64,000 nucleotides of DNA from Martelella sp. AD-3 (GTDB lineage Bacteria > Pseudomonadota > Alphaproteobacteria > Rhizobiales > Rhizobiaceae), in contig NZ_CP014275.1 in assembly GCF_001578105.1 (NCBI RefSeq), positions 2,108,001-2,172,000 on the forward strand. The letters run 5' to 3'. Made by a program: the position numbers and the translations under genes. Below the pieces are notes generated by a model that saw nothing but the letters and a program-made list of their open reading frames with translations, ran no database searches and was not told the DNA's origin. Shown piece by piece: positions 43,867 through 54,274 of this stretch (the first letter of the stretch is position 1; every line of letters starts with the position of its first letter).

Positions 43867-46168
43867 CTTGTTCTTCCTTGTCTGTTTCCTCGCGGGCGCG
43901 TTCGCCGTCATGCACATGCGGCAGTTCCACCCGGATCATCGCGCCCCTTCCCCCGGCAAAATCCGCCGGAGCGTCATGGAGTTCAAGCTTGCCGCCATGT
44001 TCCTCAATGATCTTGCGAACGATCGCGAGACCGAGCCCGGTGCCTTTCTCGCGCATGGTAATATAGGGTTCAAGGATCATGTGACGGTTTTCGACGGGCA
44101 GGCCCTTGCCATTGTCGATGAAGTCGATGACGTAGCGATCCCGCGCCCTGTCGAAATCCGCGCGCACAAGGATTTTACGCTCTCCGTCAAACTCCGTTAC
44201 AGGAACGCTTTCAATGGCTTCCACGGCGTTTTTCAGAATGTTTCCGAAGGCCTGACCAAGCATCCTGTCATCGAAGAGGCCCTCAAGCGGCGCATCGCCG
44301 AGCTCGCGCAGGAAGGTGATGTCGGTCCGCCCGATCTCCAGCAGGAACACGGCGTCGGAGAGAATCCGGCGCAGGTCCCCGGCCGACTTGGAGGGTTTGG
44401 GCATCCGCGCGAAAGATGAGAACTCATCGACCATGCGGCCGATATCGCCGACCTGGCGGACGATTGTATCAGTACACTGGTCGAAGACCTTGCGGTCCTC
44501 CTCATCCTCGATCTTGCGGCCGAAGCGGCGCTTGATGCGCTCGGCGGAAAGCTGGATCGGGGTCAGCGGGTTCTTGATCTCGTGGGCGATGCGGCGGGCG
44601 ACATCCGCCCAAGCCGTGGAGCGCTGGGCAATGATCAGATCGGTGATGTCGTCGAGCGTGATGACATAGGAATTCGAGGCGTTGCGGCTGTCCTCGCGCG
44701 TCACCTGAACCGAGAGCGTGCGCTCCTTGCCGAGACGGAGCAGATTGATCTGGCGCCGGAAATTCTGCCGGCGGCGGCGCATCGCCGCCGTCATCACCAT
44801 GTCGATCTCTGGCGATATGTCGACGAGCTTGCGGCCGATCAGCTCGTTGCCCTTCACAGCCAGAAGCTCTTCCGCCGAAATATTGACGATGGTGATGGTG
44901 CGGCTGTCGTCGACGCCGATCACGGCGGCCGTCACGCCCGAAAGCACCGCCTCGATGAAGCGCCTGCGGTCGTCCACCTCGTCCTTCGCGAGAAGGATCT
45001 CGCGCTGCTGCGCCCGGATCTCCGCGATCATCTTGTTGAAGGTGCTCGACAGCCGGCCGACATCGCCGTCGATGGTGCGCACCGGCACGGCGACCTTCAT
45101 ATCGCCGGACGCAACCTGGTCGGCGGCGCCGATCAACAGGCGGATCGGCAGCACGATGCGGTCTGCGACGGCGATCCCCGTCCAGATTGCGGCGAGCAGC
45201 ACGATCAGCGCGAAGCCGAGATAGAGCACGCCGAAGGCCACCTGGATCGAGAAGCGCCCCTCTTCCATGGTCGAGTATTCGGAGACGTTGTCCTCGATCA
45301 TCCGCATCGCGCCCATGACGTTGGGATCGACCGCGCGCACGGTGTAGAGAAGGCTGTCCGGAATGGCTTCGAGCGCGATGATGGCGCCGACGAGGTTGGT
45401 ATCCCCTGGCGGAATCAGCGTCGGCGTGCCGGACGCCGCCTTTTCCAGCGCATCATCCGGTATGTCCGGCAGCACCGTCTCGTCGCCCAGGTCGGCCTGG
45501 ACGATGACGCTGCCATCGTCACGCATCAGGAAGGCGCCGAGCATGCCGCGTCCGCGCGCCTGGCGGGTCATCAGGTCGGCAAAGCCGGTCCGGTCAAGGA
45601 AGTAGAGTGACCGGTTCCGCTCCAGATCATTGCCCATGGAGAGCGTCTGCCCCTGCAGATAGCTCGCATTCTCCATCATGTAGGCCTGGGCGACATTCAG
45701 GGATGACTGGACGATCGACTGCGTGCGAAGCGCGAACCAGCGGTCGAGGCCGGCATTGAGCGTCAGCGTCGCGAAGATCGCCACGACGATCGCCGGCGTC
45801 ACCGCCACAATCGAAAACAGCGCGACGATGCGGATGTGGAGTTGCGCCGCAGCGCGTCCGCGCTTTCGCGCCTTCAGCAAACGCACGACCTCGCGGCTGA
45901 TCAGGAAGATCATTGCGAGCACGAAGATCGAGTTTGCCGCGACCAGTCCGACGACGACGCGGCCGGTCGGCTTGATCGGGGTCAGGCCCAGCAGGACGAA
46001 AAGCGAAACGAAGGCGGTGACCAGCGCGCCGACGACAAGGAACATGCCGGGGGACTTCAGAATGGCGCGCGCACCGCCGCCGCCATAGGCCGCGTCGCCG
46101 CCCGGCGCGCCGTCATCATCGGGCTGCGCCCGGAACAAAACCTCTGCCTTGCCGTCGTCTGCTGTCAT
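43856..46168 (-). CDS. ntrY: Membrane sensor histidine kinase NtrY
   Basis: A 770-residue kinase of the NtrYX system, linked in alphaproteobacteria to nitrogen, redox and envelope control. The N-terminal part has several hydrophobic helices and a periplasmic sensor portion, followed by HAMP (PIRLLIGAADQVASGDMKVAV), a PAS-like segment, the phosphorylation box [18 protein letters not shown] and an ATPase domain with GTGLGLAIVRKIIEEHGG. I start at the ATG at 46168 (MTADDGKAE), ahead of which the extra frame looks like intergenic DNA. It overlaps ntrX by 11 nt and lies 170 nt downstream of ntrC. Confidence 0.95.
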   Translation of the reverse strand: MTADDGKAEVLFRAQPDDDGAPGGDAAYGGGGARAILKSPGMFLVVGALVTAFVSLFVLLGLTPIKPTGRVVVGLVAANSIFVLAMIFLISREVVRLLKARKRGRAAAQLHIRIVALFSIVAVTPAIVVAIFATLTLNAGLDRWFALRTQSIVQSSLNVAQAYMMENASYLQGQTLSMGNDLERNRSLYFLDRTGFADLMTRQARGRGMLGAFLMRDDGSVIVQADLGDETVLPDIPDDALEKAASGTPTLIPPGDTNLVGAIIALEAIPDSLLYTVRAVDPNVMGAMRMIEDNVSEYSTMEEGRFSIQVAFGVLYLGFALIVLLAAIWTGIAVADRIVLPIRLLIGAADQVASGDMKVAVPVRTIDGDVGRLSSTFNKMIAEIRAQQREILLAKDEVDDRRRFIEAVLSGVTAAVIGVDDSRTITIVNISAEELLAVKGNELIGRKLVDISPEIDMVMTAAMRRRRQNFRRQINLLRLGKERTLSVQVTREDSRNASNSYVITLDDITDLIIAQRSTAWADVARRIAHEIKNPLTPIQLSAERIKRRFGRKIEDEEDRKVFDQCTDTIVRQVGDIGRMVDEFSSFARMPKPSKSAGDLRRILSDAVFLLEIGRTDITFLRELGDAPLEGLFDDRMLGQAFGNILKNAVEAIESVPVTEFDGERKILVRADFDRARDRYVIDFIDNGKGLPVENRHMILEPYITMREKGTGLGLAIVRKIIEEHGGKLELHDAPADFAGGRGAMIRVELPHVHDGERAREETDKEEQDGL

Positions 46169-46338
46169 GCCTGCCGATCTCAAACGCCCTCTCGCCGATG
46201 GACGGCGAAAGCGCTCAAGGGCACACGCGGAAAATCTGAACGCCACCCGTGCGATTCCATCCCTTGGAGAAGGATATGCAACAGAATGTGGCACAAATGC
46301 AACGGAAAGCTGGCCGGAAGGCCGCCATCACCGCATTG

Positions 46339-47793
46339 TCAGGACGAGCTGCGCGAGCTGCGGTAGACCGAGACGCCGAGTTCGCGGATTTTCTTGCGCA
46401 AGGTGTTTCGGTTGAGGCCGAGAAGATCGGCCGCGCGGATCTGGTTGCCGCGCGTGGCCGTCAGTGCGGCGAGGATCAGCGGGTATTCGACCTCGTTCAG
46501 CACCCGCTCGTAAAGCCCCGGCGGCGGCAGGCTCTCGCCGAAGCTCGCGAAATAGCTGCGCATGTTTTCCTCGACAGCCTGGGCAATGGTCGGCATCCCG
46601 GTTCTGACCTGCGCGCCCTCGGCGGGGGCATCCGGCTGGTCGGCCTGCAGCTCCTGCTCGACGATCTCCCGGGTGATGACGTCCTGGGGATAGAGCGCCA
46701 TCAGCCGGCGCACGAGATTTTCAAGCTCGCGCACATTGCCCGGCCAGGGATAGGCCTTCATCGCATCGATCGCCGCCTGCTCGAACCGTTTGCCGCCAAG
46801 GCCCTCGACCTCGCCCTCGTTGACGAAATGACGGACAAGATCGCCGATATCCTCGGCGCGTTCGCGCAGCGGCGGCAGGCGCAACGGCACCACGTTGAGG
46901 CGATAATAGAGGTCCTCGCGGAAAAGCCCCTGGTGGATCGATTGCTTGAGATCCTTGTTGGTGGCGGCGACGATGCGCACATCCGTGCGGATCGGCGTGC
47001 GGCCGCCGACCGTGGTGTACTCGCCCTGCTGCAGCACCCGCAGCAGCCGCGTCTGCGCGTCCATCGGCATGTCGCCGATCTCGTCGAGGAAAAGCGTGCC
47101 GCCCTCGGCCTGCTCGAACCGGCCGGAAGAGCGGGTCTGCGCCCCGGTGAAGGCGCCCTTCTCATGGCCGAAGAGTTCCGACTCGATCAGGTCGCGCGGA
47201 ATTGCGGCCATGTTGATGGCGACGAAGGGTCCGTTGCGGCGCTTGCCGTAATCGTGCAGGGCGCGCGCCACCAGTTCCTTGCCGGTTCCGGATTCACCGG
47301 TGATCATCAGGGTCAGATCGGTCTGCATCAGCCGGGCGAGGACGCGATAGATCTCCTGCATGGCGGCGGAGCGGCCGACAAGCGGCATGCCGTCCTGCAT
47401 GTCGTCGCCGAGCGGCGCCGGCTTGCGCTTCGGTTCCGACAGCGCCCGACCGACAATGGCGATCAGTTCGGTCAGGTCGAAGGGCTTGGGCAAATAATCA
47501 TAGGCGCCCTTTTCCGAGGCGCGCACCGCCGTCATGAAGGTGTTCTGCGCGCTCATGACGATCACCGGCAGTTCCGGACGCGACTTCTTGATGCGCGGCA
47601 GGAGATCGAAGGCATTTTCGTCCGGCATGACCACGTCTGTCAGCACCAGGTCGCCCTCGCCGGACGAGACCCAGCGCCACAGGGTCGCGGCATTGGAGGT
47701 GATACGGACATCGTAACCGGCGCGGCTCAGCGCCTGGTTCAGCACGGTGCGGATGGCTGCGTCATCATCTGCGACAAGGATCGTTGCTGTCAT
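46339..47793 (-). CDS. ntrC: Nitrogen regulator NtrC (sigma-54 activator)
   Basis: A 484-residue enhancer-binding protein activated by NtrB under nitrogen limitation. The receiver domain begins [14 protein letters not shown] with the acceptor in [14 protein letters not shown]. The AAA+ domain has Walker A GESGTGKE, an intact GAFTGA loop ([11 protein letters not shown]) and [12 protein letters not shown]. The C-terminal Fis-type helix-turn-helix contains [19 protein letters not shown]. Its ATG overlaps the ntrB stop as ATGA. A probable target in this window is the sigma-54 promoter at 1550. Confidence 0.97.
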   Translation of the reverse strand: MTATILVADDDAAIRTVLNQALSRAGYDVRITSNAATLWRWVSSGEGDLVLTDVVMPDENAFDLLPRIKKSRPELPVIVMSAQNTFMTAVRASEKGAYDYLPKPFDLTELIAIVGRALSEPKRKPAPLGDDMQDGMPLVGRSAAMQEIYRVLARLMQTDLTLMITGESGTGKELVARALHDYGKRRNGPFVAINMAAIPRDLIESELFGHEKGAFTGAQTRSSGRFEQAEGGTLFLDEIGDMPMDAQTRLLRVLQQGEYTTVGGRTPIRTDVRIVAATNKDLKQSIHQGLFREDLYYRLNVVPLRLPPLRERAEDIGDLVRHFVNEGEVEGLGGKRFEQAAIDAMKAYPWPGNVRELENLVRRLMALYPQDVITREIVEQELQADQPDAPAEGAQVRTGMPTIAQAVEENMRSYFASFGESLPPPGLYERVLNEVEYPLILAALTATRGNQIRAADLLGLNRNTLRKKIRELGVSVYRSSRSSS

Positions 47794-48932
47794 TGTTCTT
47801 TTTCCGTTTTCGGGTCGGCCTCGGCGGGCAGGACATCCTTGGAAACCGGCATGAGGATCCTGAATGTCGTGCGGCCGTTCATGTTCTCGCACTCGATGAT
47901 CCCGCCATGGGCGCCGATGATCTTGGCAACCAGGGCAAGGCCCAGCCCCGTGCCGTTCGGCTTTGTGGTGATGAAGGGATCGAACAGATGCGGCATAAGA
48001 TCGGGCGGGACGCCCGGACCATTGTCCTGCACGCAGAACTCGAGCGGCAGGGATATCTTTTCCCGCGTTCCCGCGACCGACATGCGGATGCCGGGCCGGT
48101 AGGCCGAAGTCAGGATGATCTCGCCGTCCGGCTTGTCGGCCACGGCCTCCGATGCATTCTTGATCAGGTTCAGGAAAACCTGAACCATCTGGTCGCGATT
48201 GGCGAAGATCAGCGGCAGAGACGGGTCATATTCCTCGGTGATCTTGATGTTGCGGGCAAAGCCCGCCTTGGCAAGCGCCTTCACATGGTCGAGCACCGAG
48301 TGGATATTGAGTGGCACGCGGTCGATGGGCCGTTCGTCGGAAAACACTTCCATGCGGTCGACGAGGGAGACGATCCGGTCGGATTCGTCGCAGATCAGCC
48401 GCGTCAGCGCGCGGTCCTCGTCGCTGGCATTGGTTTCCAGGAGCTGCGCCGCCCCGCGAATGCCGGAAAGCGGATTCTTGATCTCGTGCGCCAGCATGGA
48501 GGCAAGTCCCGTCACCGAGCGGGCGGCGGCGCGGTGCACAAGCTGCCGGTCGATCTTGTCGGCCATGGAGCGGATCTGAAAGACAAGAACGACGGACCCC
48601 TCCTCACCGACCGGCGCGACATAGATATCCACCAGCTTGTCCTGGCCGAGACGCGGCGAGGACAGGTCGACGCGATATTCATTGACCGGCGCGCGGCGCT
48701 CGCGCACCTGCGAAATCAGGGCGAGCAGCGGGCTGTCGAAGGGAATGAAGTCGGAGAGCGCCTTTTTCGCGAGATGCGCGGCGCTCGCTCCGAAAAACAC
48801 TTCGGCCTCCCAGTTGGTATAGGAGATGCGACCATTCTTCTCGATCAGAACGACGGGGTTCTGGATCGCGTTCAGCACTTCGAGCGCGACCATTTCCGCG
48901 GCCTTGCGCATGCCGCCAGCATCGGTGGTCAT
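47790..48932 (-). CDS. ntrB: Nitrogen sensor histidine kinase/phosphatase NtrB
   Basis: A 380-residue soluble kinase that phosphorylates NtrC and is switched to a phosphatase by PII (GlnB). A PAS domain occupies the N-terminal part ([18 protein letters not shown]), the histidine box is [20 protein letters not shown], and the ATPase domain shows [18 protein letters not shown] and [18 protein letters not shown]. No membrane segments are seen, as expected. It overlaps dusB upstream and ntrC downstream by 4 nt each, giving a dusB-ntrB-ntrC operon. Confidence 0.97.
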   Translation of the reverse strand: MTTDAGGMRKAAEMVALEVLNAIQNPVVLIEKNGRISYTNWEAEVFFGASAAHLAKKALSDFIPFDSPLLALISQVRERRAPVNEYRVDLSSPRLGQDKLVDIYVAPVGEEGSVVLVFQIRSMADKIDRQLVHRAAARSVTGLASMLAHEIKNPLSGIRGAAQLLETNASDEDRALTRLICDESDRIVSLVDRMEVFSDERPIDRVPLNIHSVLDHVKALAKAGFARNIKITEEYDPSLPLIFANRDQMVQVFLNLIKNASEAVADKPDGEIILTSAYRPGIRMSVAGTREKISLPLEFCVQDNGPGVPPDLMPHLFDPFITTKPNGTGLGLALVAKIIGAHGGIIECENMNGRTTFRILMPVSKDVLPAEADPKTEKEQ

Positions 48933-49948
48933 GCGGCGTTCCTTTCTCCGTCCGTGCGCGTCAGCAGACCTGTCAGCCGGCTGATGACGCGATCGGGATT
49001 TGTCTCTGTCATGATATGTGCTCTTTCGGCGCCGTCGATACCGGGGGCGAGTCGGTCGAGATACCAGCCGAGATGCTTGCGCGCATGGCGCACGCCCACA
49101 TCCTTTCCGTAAAACGACAGCATGTCCTGGTAATGTTCAAGCGCGGTTTCGATCTTCATCGCTAGCGGCGGGTCGCCGGCGCCGGCGAGGATCCCGGCGT
49201 GCCAGGGCCGCCCCTGGCAGGCCCGCCCGACCATGACTGCGGTGATGCCGGGACGGGTCAGGAGGTATTCGACATCGCCGCGACTTTCGATATCGCCGTT
49301 GGCGATGAACGGCACCTTGACGACCTCCGCGACAGCGACAACCGCGTCCCAGTCGGCGCTGCCCTTGTAGAACTGCATGCGCGTGCGACCATGCACGGTG
49401 ATCGCCCTTGCGCCGGCCTCTTCGGCGCGGGCGGCGAGATAGCGTGCATTCATGCTCTCATGATCCCAGCCAAGCCGCATTTTCACCGTTACCGGCACGC
49501 TGACGGCGGCGACCGTTGCCTCGATGATGGCAAGCGCGCGTTCGGGTTCGCGCATCAGCGCGGAGCCGGTGTAGCCGCCGACGACCTTCTTGGCCGGGCA
49601 GCCCATGTTGATGTCGACGATGTCGGCGCCATTCGCCTCGGCAATCCGCGCGGCCTCGGCCATGAAATCGGGATCGCGGCCGGCAAGCTGCACGACATGC
49701 GGCTTGAGCCCCGCCCCCTTCAGGCGCGCCCAGCTTTCGGCGGTGTTGAACGTCAGTTCGCGACTTGCGATCATCTCGGTGACGACCAGGCCGGCGCCGA
49801 AGCGAAAGGCGAGCTTTCGGAACGGCAGATCGGTGACGCCGGACATCGGCGCCAGAATGACGCGGTTACGGATCCCGACATTGCCGATGGCGAAAGAATC
49901 CGATGGATCAGGATGGGACAAATGGCTATCTTTCATGCAGCACATCAT
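48929..49948 (-). CDS. dusB: tRNA-dihydrouridine synthase DusB
   Basis: A 339-residue flavoenzyme (formerly NifR3) that reduces uridine to dihydrouridine in tRNA D loops. It shows [35 protein letters not shown] with the catalytic cysteine, and [17 protein letters not shown]. The start is uncertain: ATG codons at 49948, 49945 and 49936 are in frame, none with a good ribosome-binding site. It leads the dusB-ntrB-ntrC operon, the usual arrangement in rhizobia, and is divergent from ispDF over 143 nt. Confidence 0.95.
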   Translation of the reverse strand: MMCCMKDSHLSHPDPSDSFAIGNVGIRNRVILAPMSGVTDLPFRKLAFRFGAGLVVTEMIASRELTFNTAESWARLKGAGLKPHVVQLAGRDPDFMAEAARIAEANGADIVDINMGCPAKKVVGGYTGSALMREPERALAIIEATVAAVSVPVTVKMRLGWDHESMNARYLAARAEEAGARAITVHGRTRMQFYKGSADWDAVVAVAEVVKVPFIANGDIESRGDVEYLLTRPGITAVMVGRACQGRPWHAGILAGAGDPPLAMKIETALEHYQDMLSFYGKDVGVRHARKHLGWYLDRLAPGIDGAERAHIMTETNPDRVISRLTGLLTRTDGERNAA

Positions 49949-50091
49949 ATTGCCCTATTTTTAGACAAGTCGGTACTCTTTGCCAAGCGATTTCGCCGGC
50001 AACTTACAAAATTTAGGCATATGCTGGAAAATTGGTGCAATCCGGGTAAGTTCGCGCCAACCGGAAACGAGTCACAGGTACATATCTGATC

Positions 50092-51303
50092 ATGACAGCA
50101 GGCAAAAGCTTCAATCCCGGCATTGTCGTGGTCGCCGCGGGCCGCGGAGAACGGGCCGGAACGTCGAAGGAGGGGCCGAAACAATATCGCCCCATCGGCG
50201 GTAGCCCCGTGATTTCACACACGCTTTCCGGTTTTGCCGAATGGGGCGGGGCAACCGCCGGCATTGTCGTGGTCATTCATCCCGATGACGAGGCGCTCTT
50301 CCGCGACGCTCTGTCGCATGTGCTCAAGGCCGAGAACATCCGCTTCGTGCATGGCGGCGCAACCCGTCAGCAGTCTGTTCTGTGCGGTCTCAGGGCGCTC
50401 GAGCCGCAGACCCCCAGCCATGTGCTGATCCATGACGCCGTGCGTCCGTTCTTCGATGCCGCGCTGATAGAGCGCATCTGCGCTGCGCTCAAATCCGGCG
50501 ACACCGCCGTTCTGCCCGCCATCGCCGTCGCCGATACGCTGAAACAGGCCGATGCCCGTCAGATGGTGGCCGGGACCGTGCCGCGCGCCGGGCTCTTCGC
50601 CGCCCAGACCCCGCAGGCCTTTGATTTCGGCGCGATCTATGCCGCCCACAGAAAGGCCGCCGACGAGGGCCGGGTCGATTTCACCGATGACGCCGGCATT
50701 GCCGAATGGGCAGGCCTGGACGTGCGCCTGGTGGACGGGCTTTCCGACAATGTGAAGCTGACTTTCCGGAGGGATATCGCCATGGCCGACGAGAAGCTTT
50801 CGCGCAATATGATTGCCGATATCCGCACCGGAAACGGCTATGACGTGCACAGGCTGGTGCCCGGCGACGGGGTGACGCTCTGCGGCGTGCGCATCCCCCA
50901 TGACATGACGCTTTCGGGCCATTCGGACGCTGACGTCGCCTTCCACGCGCTGACGGACGCGCTGCTTGCCACCTGCGGCGAAGGCGATATCGGTGACCAT
51001 TTCCCCCCCTCCGATCCGCAATGGAAGGGCGCGGCCTCGAACATCTTTCTGGCGCACGCGGCGAAGATCGTCCGCGGCCACGGCGGCGGCGTCCTCAATG
51101 CCGATGTCAGCCTGATTGCCGAGGCGCCCAAGATCGGTCCGCATCGCCTGGACATGCGCCGCGCGATTGCCGAATGCCTGGGCATCGACATAAGCCGCTG
51201 CTCGGTCAAGGCCACCACCAATGAAACCATTGGCTTTGTCGGCCGCAAGGAAGGCATTGCCGCGATTGCGACGGCAAGCGTCAGTTACGGAAACATGCGA
51301 TGA
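50092..51303 (+). CDS. ispDF: Bifunctional IspD/IspF isoprenoid biosynthesis enzyme
   Basis: A 403-residue fusion catalysing two steps of the MEP pathway: MEP cytidylyltransferase (IspD, N-terminal; [12 protein letters not shown] and the DAVRPF motif) and 2C-methyl-D-erythritol 2,4-cyclodiphosphate synthase (IspF, C-terminal from about residue 243; [13 protein letters not shown] and [16 protein letters not shown] with metal-binding Asp and His residues). The fusion is common in alphaproteobacteria. It overlaps cinA by ATGA. Confidence 0.97.
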   Translation: MTAGKSFNPGIVVVAAGRGERAGTSKEGPKQYRPIGGSPVISHTLSGFAEWGGATAGIVVVIHPDDEALFRDALSHVLKAENIRFVHGGATRQQSVLCGLRALEPQTPSHVLIHDAVRPFFDAALIERICAALKSGDTAVLPAIAVADTLKQADARQMVAGTVPRAGLFAAQTPQAFDFGAIYAAHRKAADEGRVDFTDDAGIAEWAGLDVRLVDGLSDNVKLTFRRDIAMADEKLSRNMIADIRTGNGYDVHRLVPGDGVTLCGVRIPHDMTLSGHSDADVAFHALTDALLATCGEGDIGDHFPPSDPQWKGAASNIFLAHAAKIVRGHGGGVLNADVSLIAEAPKIGPHRLDMRRAIAECLGIDISRCSVKATTNETIGFVGRKEGIAAIATASVSYGNMR

Positions 51304-51794
51304 TCAACGCGGATATCGAGGAACGGGCCAGGCTCCTGATCGAGCGCTGCACCAGGGCCGGCAAGACGATTGCCACGGCGGAAAGCTGCACGGGCGGCCT
51401 GATCATCGGCGCGCTGACCGATATTGCCGGCTCGTCAGCCGTGGTTGATCGCGGTTATGTCACCTATTCGAACCAGGCGAAGATCGACATGCTCGGCGTC
51501 AGTCCGACCACGCTGGCGCGCGCGGGTGCGGTCTCGCGCGAAACCGCCCTGCAGATGTCGACCGGCGCGCTCTGGCGCTCCGGCGCCGATCTCGCCGTTG
51601 CCGTGACCGGGATTGCCGGGCCGAGCGGCGGTTCGGCCGAAAAGCCGGTCGGTCTCGTCCATCTCGCCGCTCGCGATCGTCGCGGCCACCTGCATCACAT
51701 CGAAAGCCGCTATGGCGACATCGGCCGCGACGGCATAAGGATCGCCACGGTGCAGACAGCGCTCGGCATGCTGGAGGGGCTTATTCAGTCGTAG
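51300..51794 (+). CDS. cinA: CinA-family nicotinamide-nucleotide amidohydrolase (PncC type)
   Basis: A 164-residue protein made of the C-terminal CinA domain alone, which deamidates nicotinamide mononucleotide to recycle NAD. The signature [21 protein letters not shown] near residues 22-42 and [19 protein letters not shown] are complete; the N-terminal molybdopterin-like domain of long CinA proteins is absent, as in PncC. It is translationally coupled to ispDF by a 4-nt overlap, and its end overlaps the convergent COQ10-like gene by 10 nt. Confidence 0.93.
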   Translation: MINADIEERARLLIERCTRAGKTIATAESCTGGLIIGALTDIAGSSAVVDRGYVTYSNQAKIDMLGVSPTTLARAGAVSRETALQMSTGALWRSGADLAVAVTGIAGPSGGSAEKPVGLVHLAARDRRGHLHHIESRYGDIGRDGIRIATVQTALGMLEGLIQS

Positions 51795-52231
51795 ATTTTG
51801 TCGGCCCGGGCCTCGAAAGCCTCGGAGAACTTGCGGAAGGCCCGGTCGAACATCGAGCCCATCATCGCGCCGAGGATGCGGTTCTTGAACTCGTAATTGA
51901 TGTAGAACTGGACCGCGCAGGCATCCTCGCCCTCGGGCTGGAAATGCCAGCAATTGTCGAGAAAGCGGAATGGTCCGTCCACATAGCTGACGTCGATCCG
52001 GCGTTCGTCGTTGTTCAGCAGCACCTGGGTGGTGAAGCTCTCGCGGATCCCCTTGTAGCCCACCGTCATGTCGGCGATCAGCAGCGTCTTGCCGTCCTTT
52101 TCCCGCGACGAGCGCACCGACAGCGCCTCGCACAGCGGCAGGAATTCAGGATAGCGCTCGACATCGGCAACGAGAGCGAACATCCGGTCTGCGGAATGGT
52201 GGACATGTCGTGTAGTCTTGAATTCGGGCAT
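51785..52231 (-). CDS. COQ10/START-domain protein (annotated elsewhere as RatA family)
   Basis: A 148-residue single START (SRPBCC) domain with the family pattern: HHSADRMFALVADVERYPEFLPLCEA at the N-terminus, FRFLDNCWHFQPEG in the middle and VQFYINYEFKNRILGAMMGSMF towards the end. Eukaryotic COQ10 binds ubiquinone and helps its use in respiration. The E. coli relative was described as the RatA ribosome-associated toxin, but no antitoxin partner is adjacent, so the ubiquinone role is favoured. It overlaps cinA tail to tail by 10 nt. Confidence 0.9.
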   Translation of the reverse strand: MPEFKTTRHVHHSADRMFALVADVERYPEFLPLCEALSVRSSREKDGKTLLIADMTVGYKGIRESFTTQVLLNNDERRIDVSYVDGPFRFLDNCWHFQPEGEDACAVQFYINYEFKNRILGAMMGSMFDRAFRKFSEAFEARADKIYD

Positions 52232-52240
52232 GGTTTTCAG

Positions 52241-52804
52241 CTAATGGCCCGCGCCCGAAAGCGCAAGCAATTCGTTCACCGCGCGGTGGGATTTCAACAC
52301 GCAGACCGGCACGCCCGCTCCGTTCAAGTCGATCACGCGCTCCATTTTCGGTGCGGTCAGCCTGTTGAAATTCCAGATATAGCGCAGAAAGGCGAAGTCA
52401 ATCCGCTCGGGGCACCCCGGAGCCATATCGACCCTGACCTCGCCATAGGAACCGGCTATGCGCTTCATCGCCCCGAAAAGACTGACCAGCCGCGGCGGCG
52501 CAAGCCAGAGCACAAGGTCGGCACGCCTGAGGCGCAGCGGCATCGTCTCGGTATTGTTGCCGTCAAACACCCAATCGTCGCCATCGGCGTACGCCGCGAC
52601 CCTGGCGACGATATCGGACCGCTCCCGCATCACCCAGCCGGGCAGCCAGAAGACATCGCGATCCATGGAGACGTAGGGCAGATCGAACCGGGCGCAGACC
52701 CGGCGCGAAAGCGTCGACTTGCCGCTTCCCGAACAGCCGATCACCATGATGCGCCGCGCCGTGTGCAAAAGCACGGCGGCTTCCCTGACGGCGATCTGTC
52801 TCAT
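52241..52804 (-). CDS. P-loop kinase-like protein (adenylate kinase/topology-modulation type)
   Basis: A 187-residue nucleotide-binding protein with a Walker A loop GCSGSGKST near residues 23-31, followed by the DRDVFWLPGW segment and VFDGNNTETM, which match small AAA/adenylate-kinase-like proteins often labelled DNA topology modulation or FlaR-like. The substrate is unknown. I chose the ATG at 52804 (MRQIAVREAAV), which has GGGAG 4-5 nt upstream, over a TTG at 52837. It lies 9 nt from the COQ10-like gene in the same direction and downstream of lipA. Confidence 0.8.
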   Translation of the reverse strand: MRQIAVREAAVLLHTARRIMVIGCSGSGKSTLSRRVCARFDLPYVSMDRDVFWLPGWVMRERSDIVARVAAYADGDDWVFDGNNTETMPLRLRRADLVLWLAPPRLVSLFGAMKRIAGSYGEVRVDMAPGCPERIDFAFLRYIWNFNRLTAPKMERVIDLNGAGVPVCVLKSHRAVNELLALSGAGH

Positions 52805-52916
52805 GAACTCCCCCAACAAAGGAAAAGGGGTATACAACCCGCCTGCAACTCAGGCAAGCCCTTGATCATGTTAGGGTTAAGGCGGACGCCGGCGGCAGAG
52901 GGGCCGGGCCCCTGCT

Positions 52917-53891
52917 CTATTCCGCGGCCAGCTGCGCCAGCTTCTTCGCCCGGTTTTCCCGCAACCGCGCGAAGTCTTCGCCGGCGTGGTGGGAGGAGCG
53001 CGTCAGCGGGCTGGAAGAGACCATCAGGAAGCCCTTTGTATAGGCGACCGTCTCGTAGGACTTGAACTCTTCCGGCGTCACGAAACTGACCACGCGATGG
53101 TGCTTGCGGGTCGGCTGGAGGTATTGCCCGATGGTGAGGAAATCGACATCCGCCGTCCTCAGATCGTCCATCAGCTGCAGTATCTCGTTCCGCTCCTCGC
53201 CGAGCCCGACCATGATGCCGGATTTGGTGAACATGTTCGGGTCAAGCTCTTTAACCCGCTGAAGAAGGCGGATGGAATGGAAATAACGCGCGCCGGGGCG
53301 AACCGTGAGGTAGTTCGACGGCACGGTTTCCAGATTGTGGTTGAAGACGTCCGGACGGGCGGCGACAACGCGCTCCAGCGCGCCGGGCTTGCGCAGAAAG
53401 TCCGGCGTCAGCACCTCGATCGTGGTCGAGGGCGATGCCGCGCGGATGGCCAGGATCACCTTTTCGAAATGCTCCGCACCGCCGTCGGCGAGATCATCGC
53501 GGTCGACGGAGGTGATGACGACATGGCTCAGGCCCATCTGGCTGACGGCCTTGCCGATGTTCTCCGGCTCATCCGGATCGAGCGCGCCGGGACGGCCCGT
53601 GGAGACGTTGCAGAACGCGCAGGCGCGCGTGCAGATCTCGCCCATGATCATGAAGGAGGCGTGCTTCTTGTCCCAGCACTCCCCGACATTGGGACAGCCG
53701 GCTTCCTCGCAGACCGTGACGAGCTTGTTCTCCTTCACGATGCCGCGGGTTTCCTGATAGCCCTTCGAGGTCGGCGCCTTCACCCGGATCCAGTCCGGCT
53801 TGCGCATCACTTCCGTATCCGGCCTGTGCGCCTTTTCCGGATGACGGACCCTTTTGGGGGCATTGCCTGTCGTATCGAGAAGCGTAACCAT
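52917..53891 (-). CDS. lipA: Lipoyl synthase
   Basis: A 324-residue radical-SAM enzyme that inserts two sulfurs into octanoyl-lipoyl domains. The auxiliary cluster cysteines are Cys61, Cys66 and Cys72 ([12 protein letters not shown]), and the radical-SAM CxxxCxxC is Cys87, Cys91 and Cys94 (CTRACAFC). It supplies the cofactor for the lipoyl domains of PdhB and PdhC encoded nearby, a functional grouping with lpdA and pdh. Confidence 0.98.
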   Translation of the reverse strand: MVTLLDTTGNAPKRVRHPEKAHRPDTEVMRKPDWIRVKAPTSKGYQETRGIVKENKLVTVCEEAGCPNVGECWDKKHASFMIMGEICTRACAFCNVSTGRPGALDPDEPENIGKAVSQMGLSHVVITSVDRDDLADGGAEHFEKVILAIRAASPSTTIEVLTPDFLRKPGALERVVAARPDVFNHNLETVPSNYLTVRPGARYFHSIRLLQRVKELDPNMFTKSGIMVGLGEERNEILQLMDDLRTADVDFLTIGQYLQPTRKHHRVVSFVTPEEFKSYETVAYTKGFLMVSSSPLTRSSHHAGEDFARLRENRAKKLAQLAAE

Positions 53892-53951
53892 TGCCTATCC
53901 TTGCGTGCCGCCGAGCCCGGAGGCCCGGACGGCTTCTCATGCAAACTCTTG

Positions 53952-54203
53952 TCAGCGCTTTATCAGGCGCCCGACCCAGATCAGGATCACCGCGCCGATG
54001 AAGCCGGCGATGAGGTAGCCGAGCCAGCCGCCGAGGGCAATGCCGAACAGGCCAAGAATGGCGTTCGCGACAATGGCCCCGACGATGCCGAGAATGATGT
54101 TCATGACGACGCCCATCTCGGACTTCATGAATTTCTCGGCAAGCCAGCCAGCGATGCCGCCGATGACGATGGCGGCGATCCAGCCTACACCCTGTTCTTC
54201 CAT
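53952..54203 (-). CDS. GlsB/YeaQ/YmgE-family small membrane protein
   Basis: An 83-residue inner-membrane protein with three hydrophobic helices and glycine-rich turns; GGIAGWLAEKFMKSEMGVVMN is the family signature region. Members are often induced by envelope, acid or general stress, but their mechanism is not established. AGGGAG lies about 10 nt before the ATG. It sits between lpdA and lipA in the same direction, a position also seen in other rhizobial genomes. Confidence 0.88.
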   Translation of the reverse strand: MEEQGVGWIAAIVIGGIAGWLAEKFMKSEMGVVMNIILGIVGAIVANAILGLFGIALGGWLGYLIAGFIGAVILIWVGRLIKR

Positions 54204-54274
54204 GAAATGCGCTCCCTTCTCTCTTCAGTGTTGAGGCAGGCCTCCTTCGGGCCTGCCCGGCCACCATAAAGGAA

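Noticed and set aside
51785..52231. Toxin of a RatA/RatB toxin-antitoxin pair
   Set aside because: No partner gene is adjacent and the sequence reads as a COQ10-type START domain; the toxin label is historical.
54235..54257. Hairpin GGCAGGCC / GGCCTGCC downstream of lpdA as a terminator
   Set aside because: On the lpdA strand no T tract follows the stem; it is at most a pause or processing hairpin.
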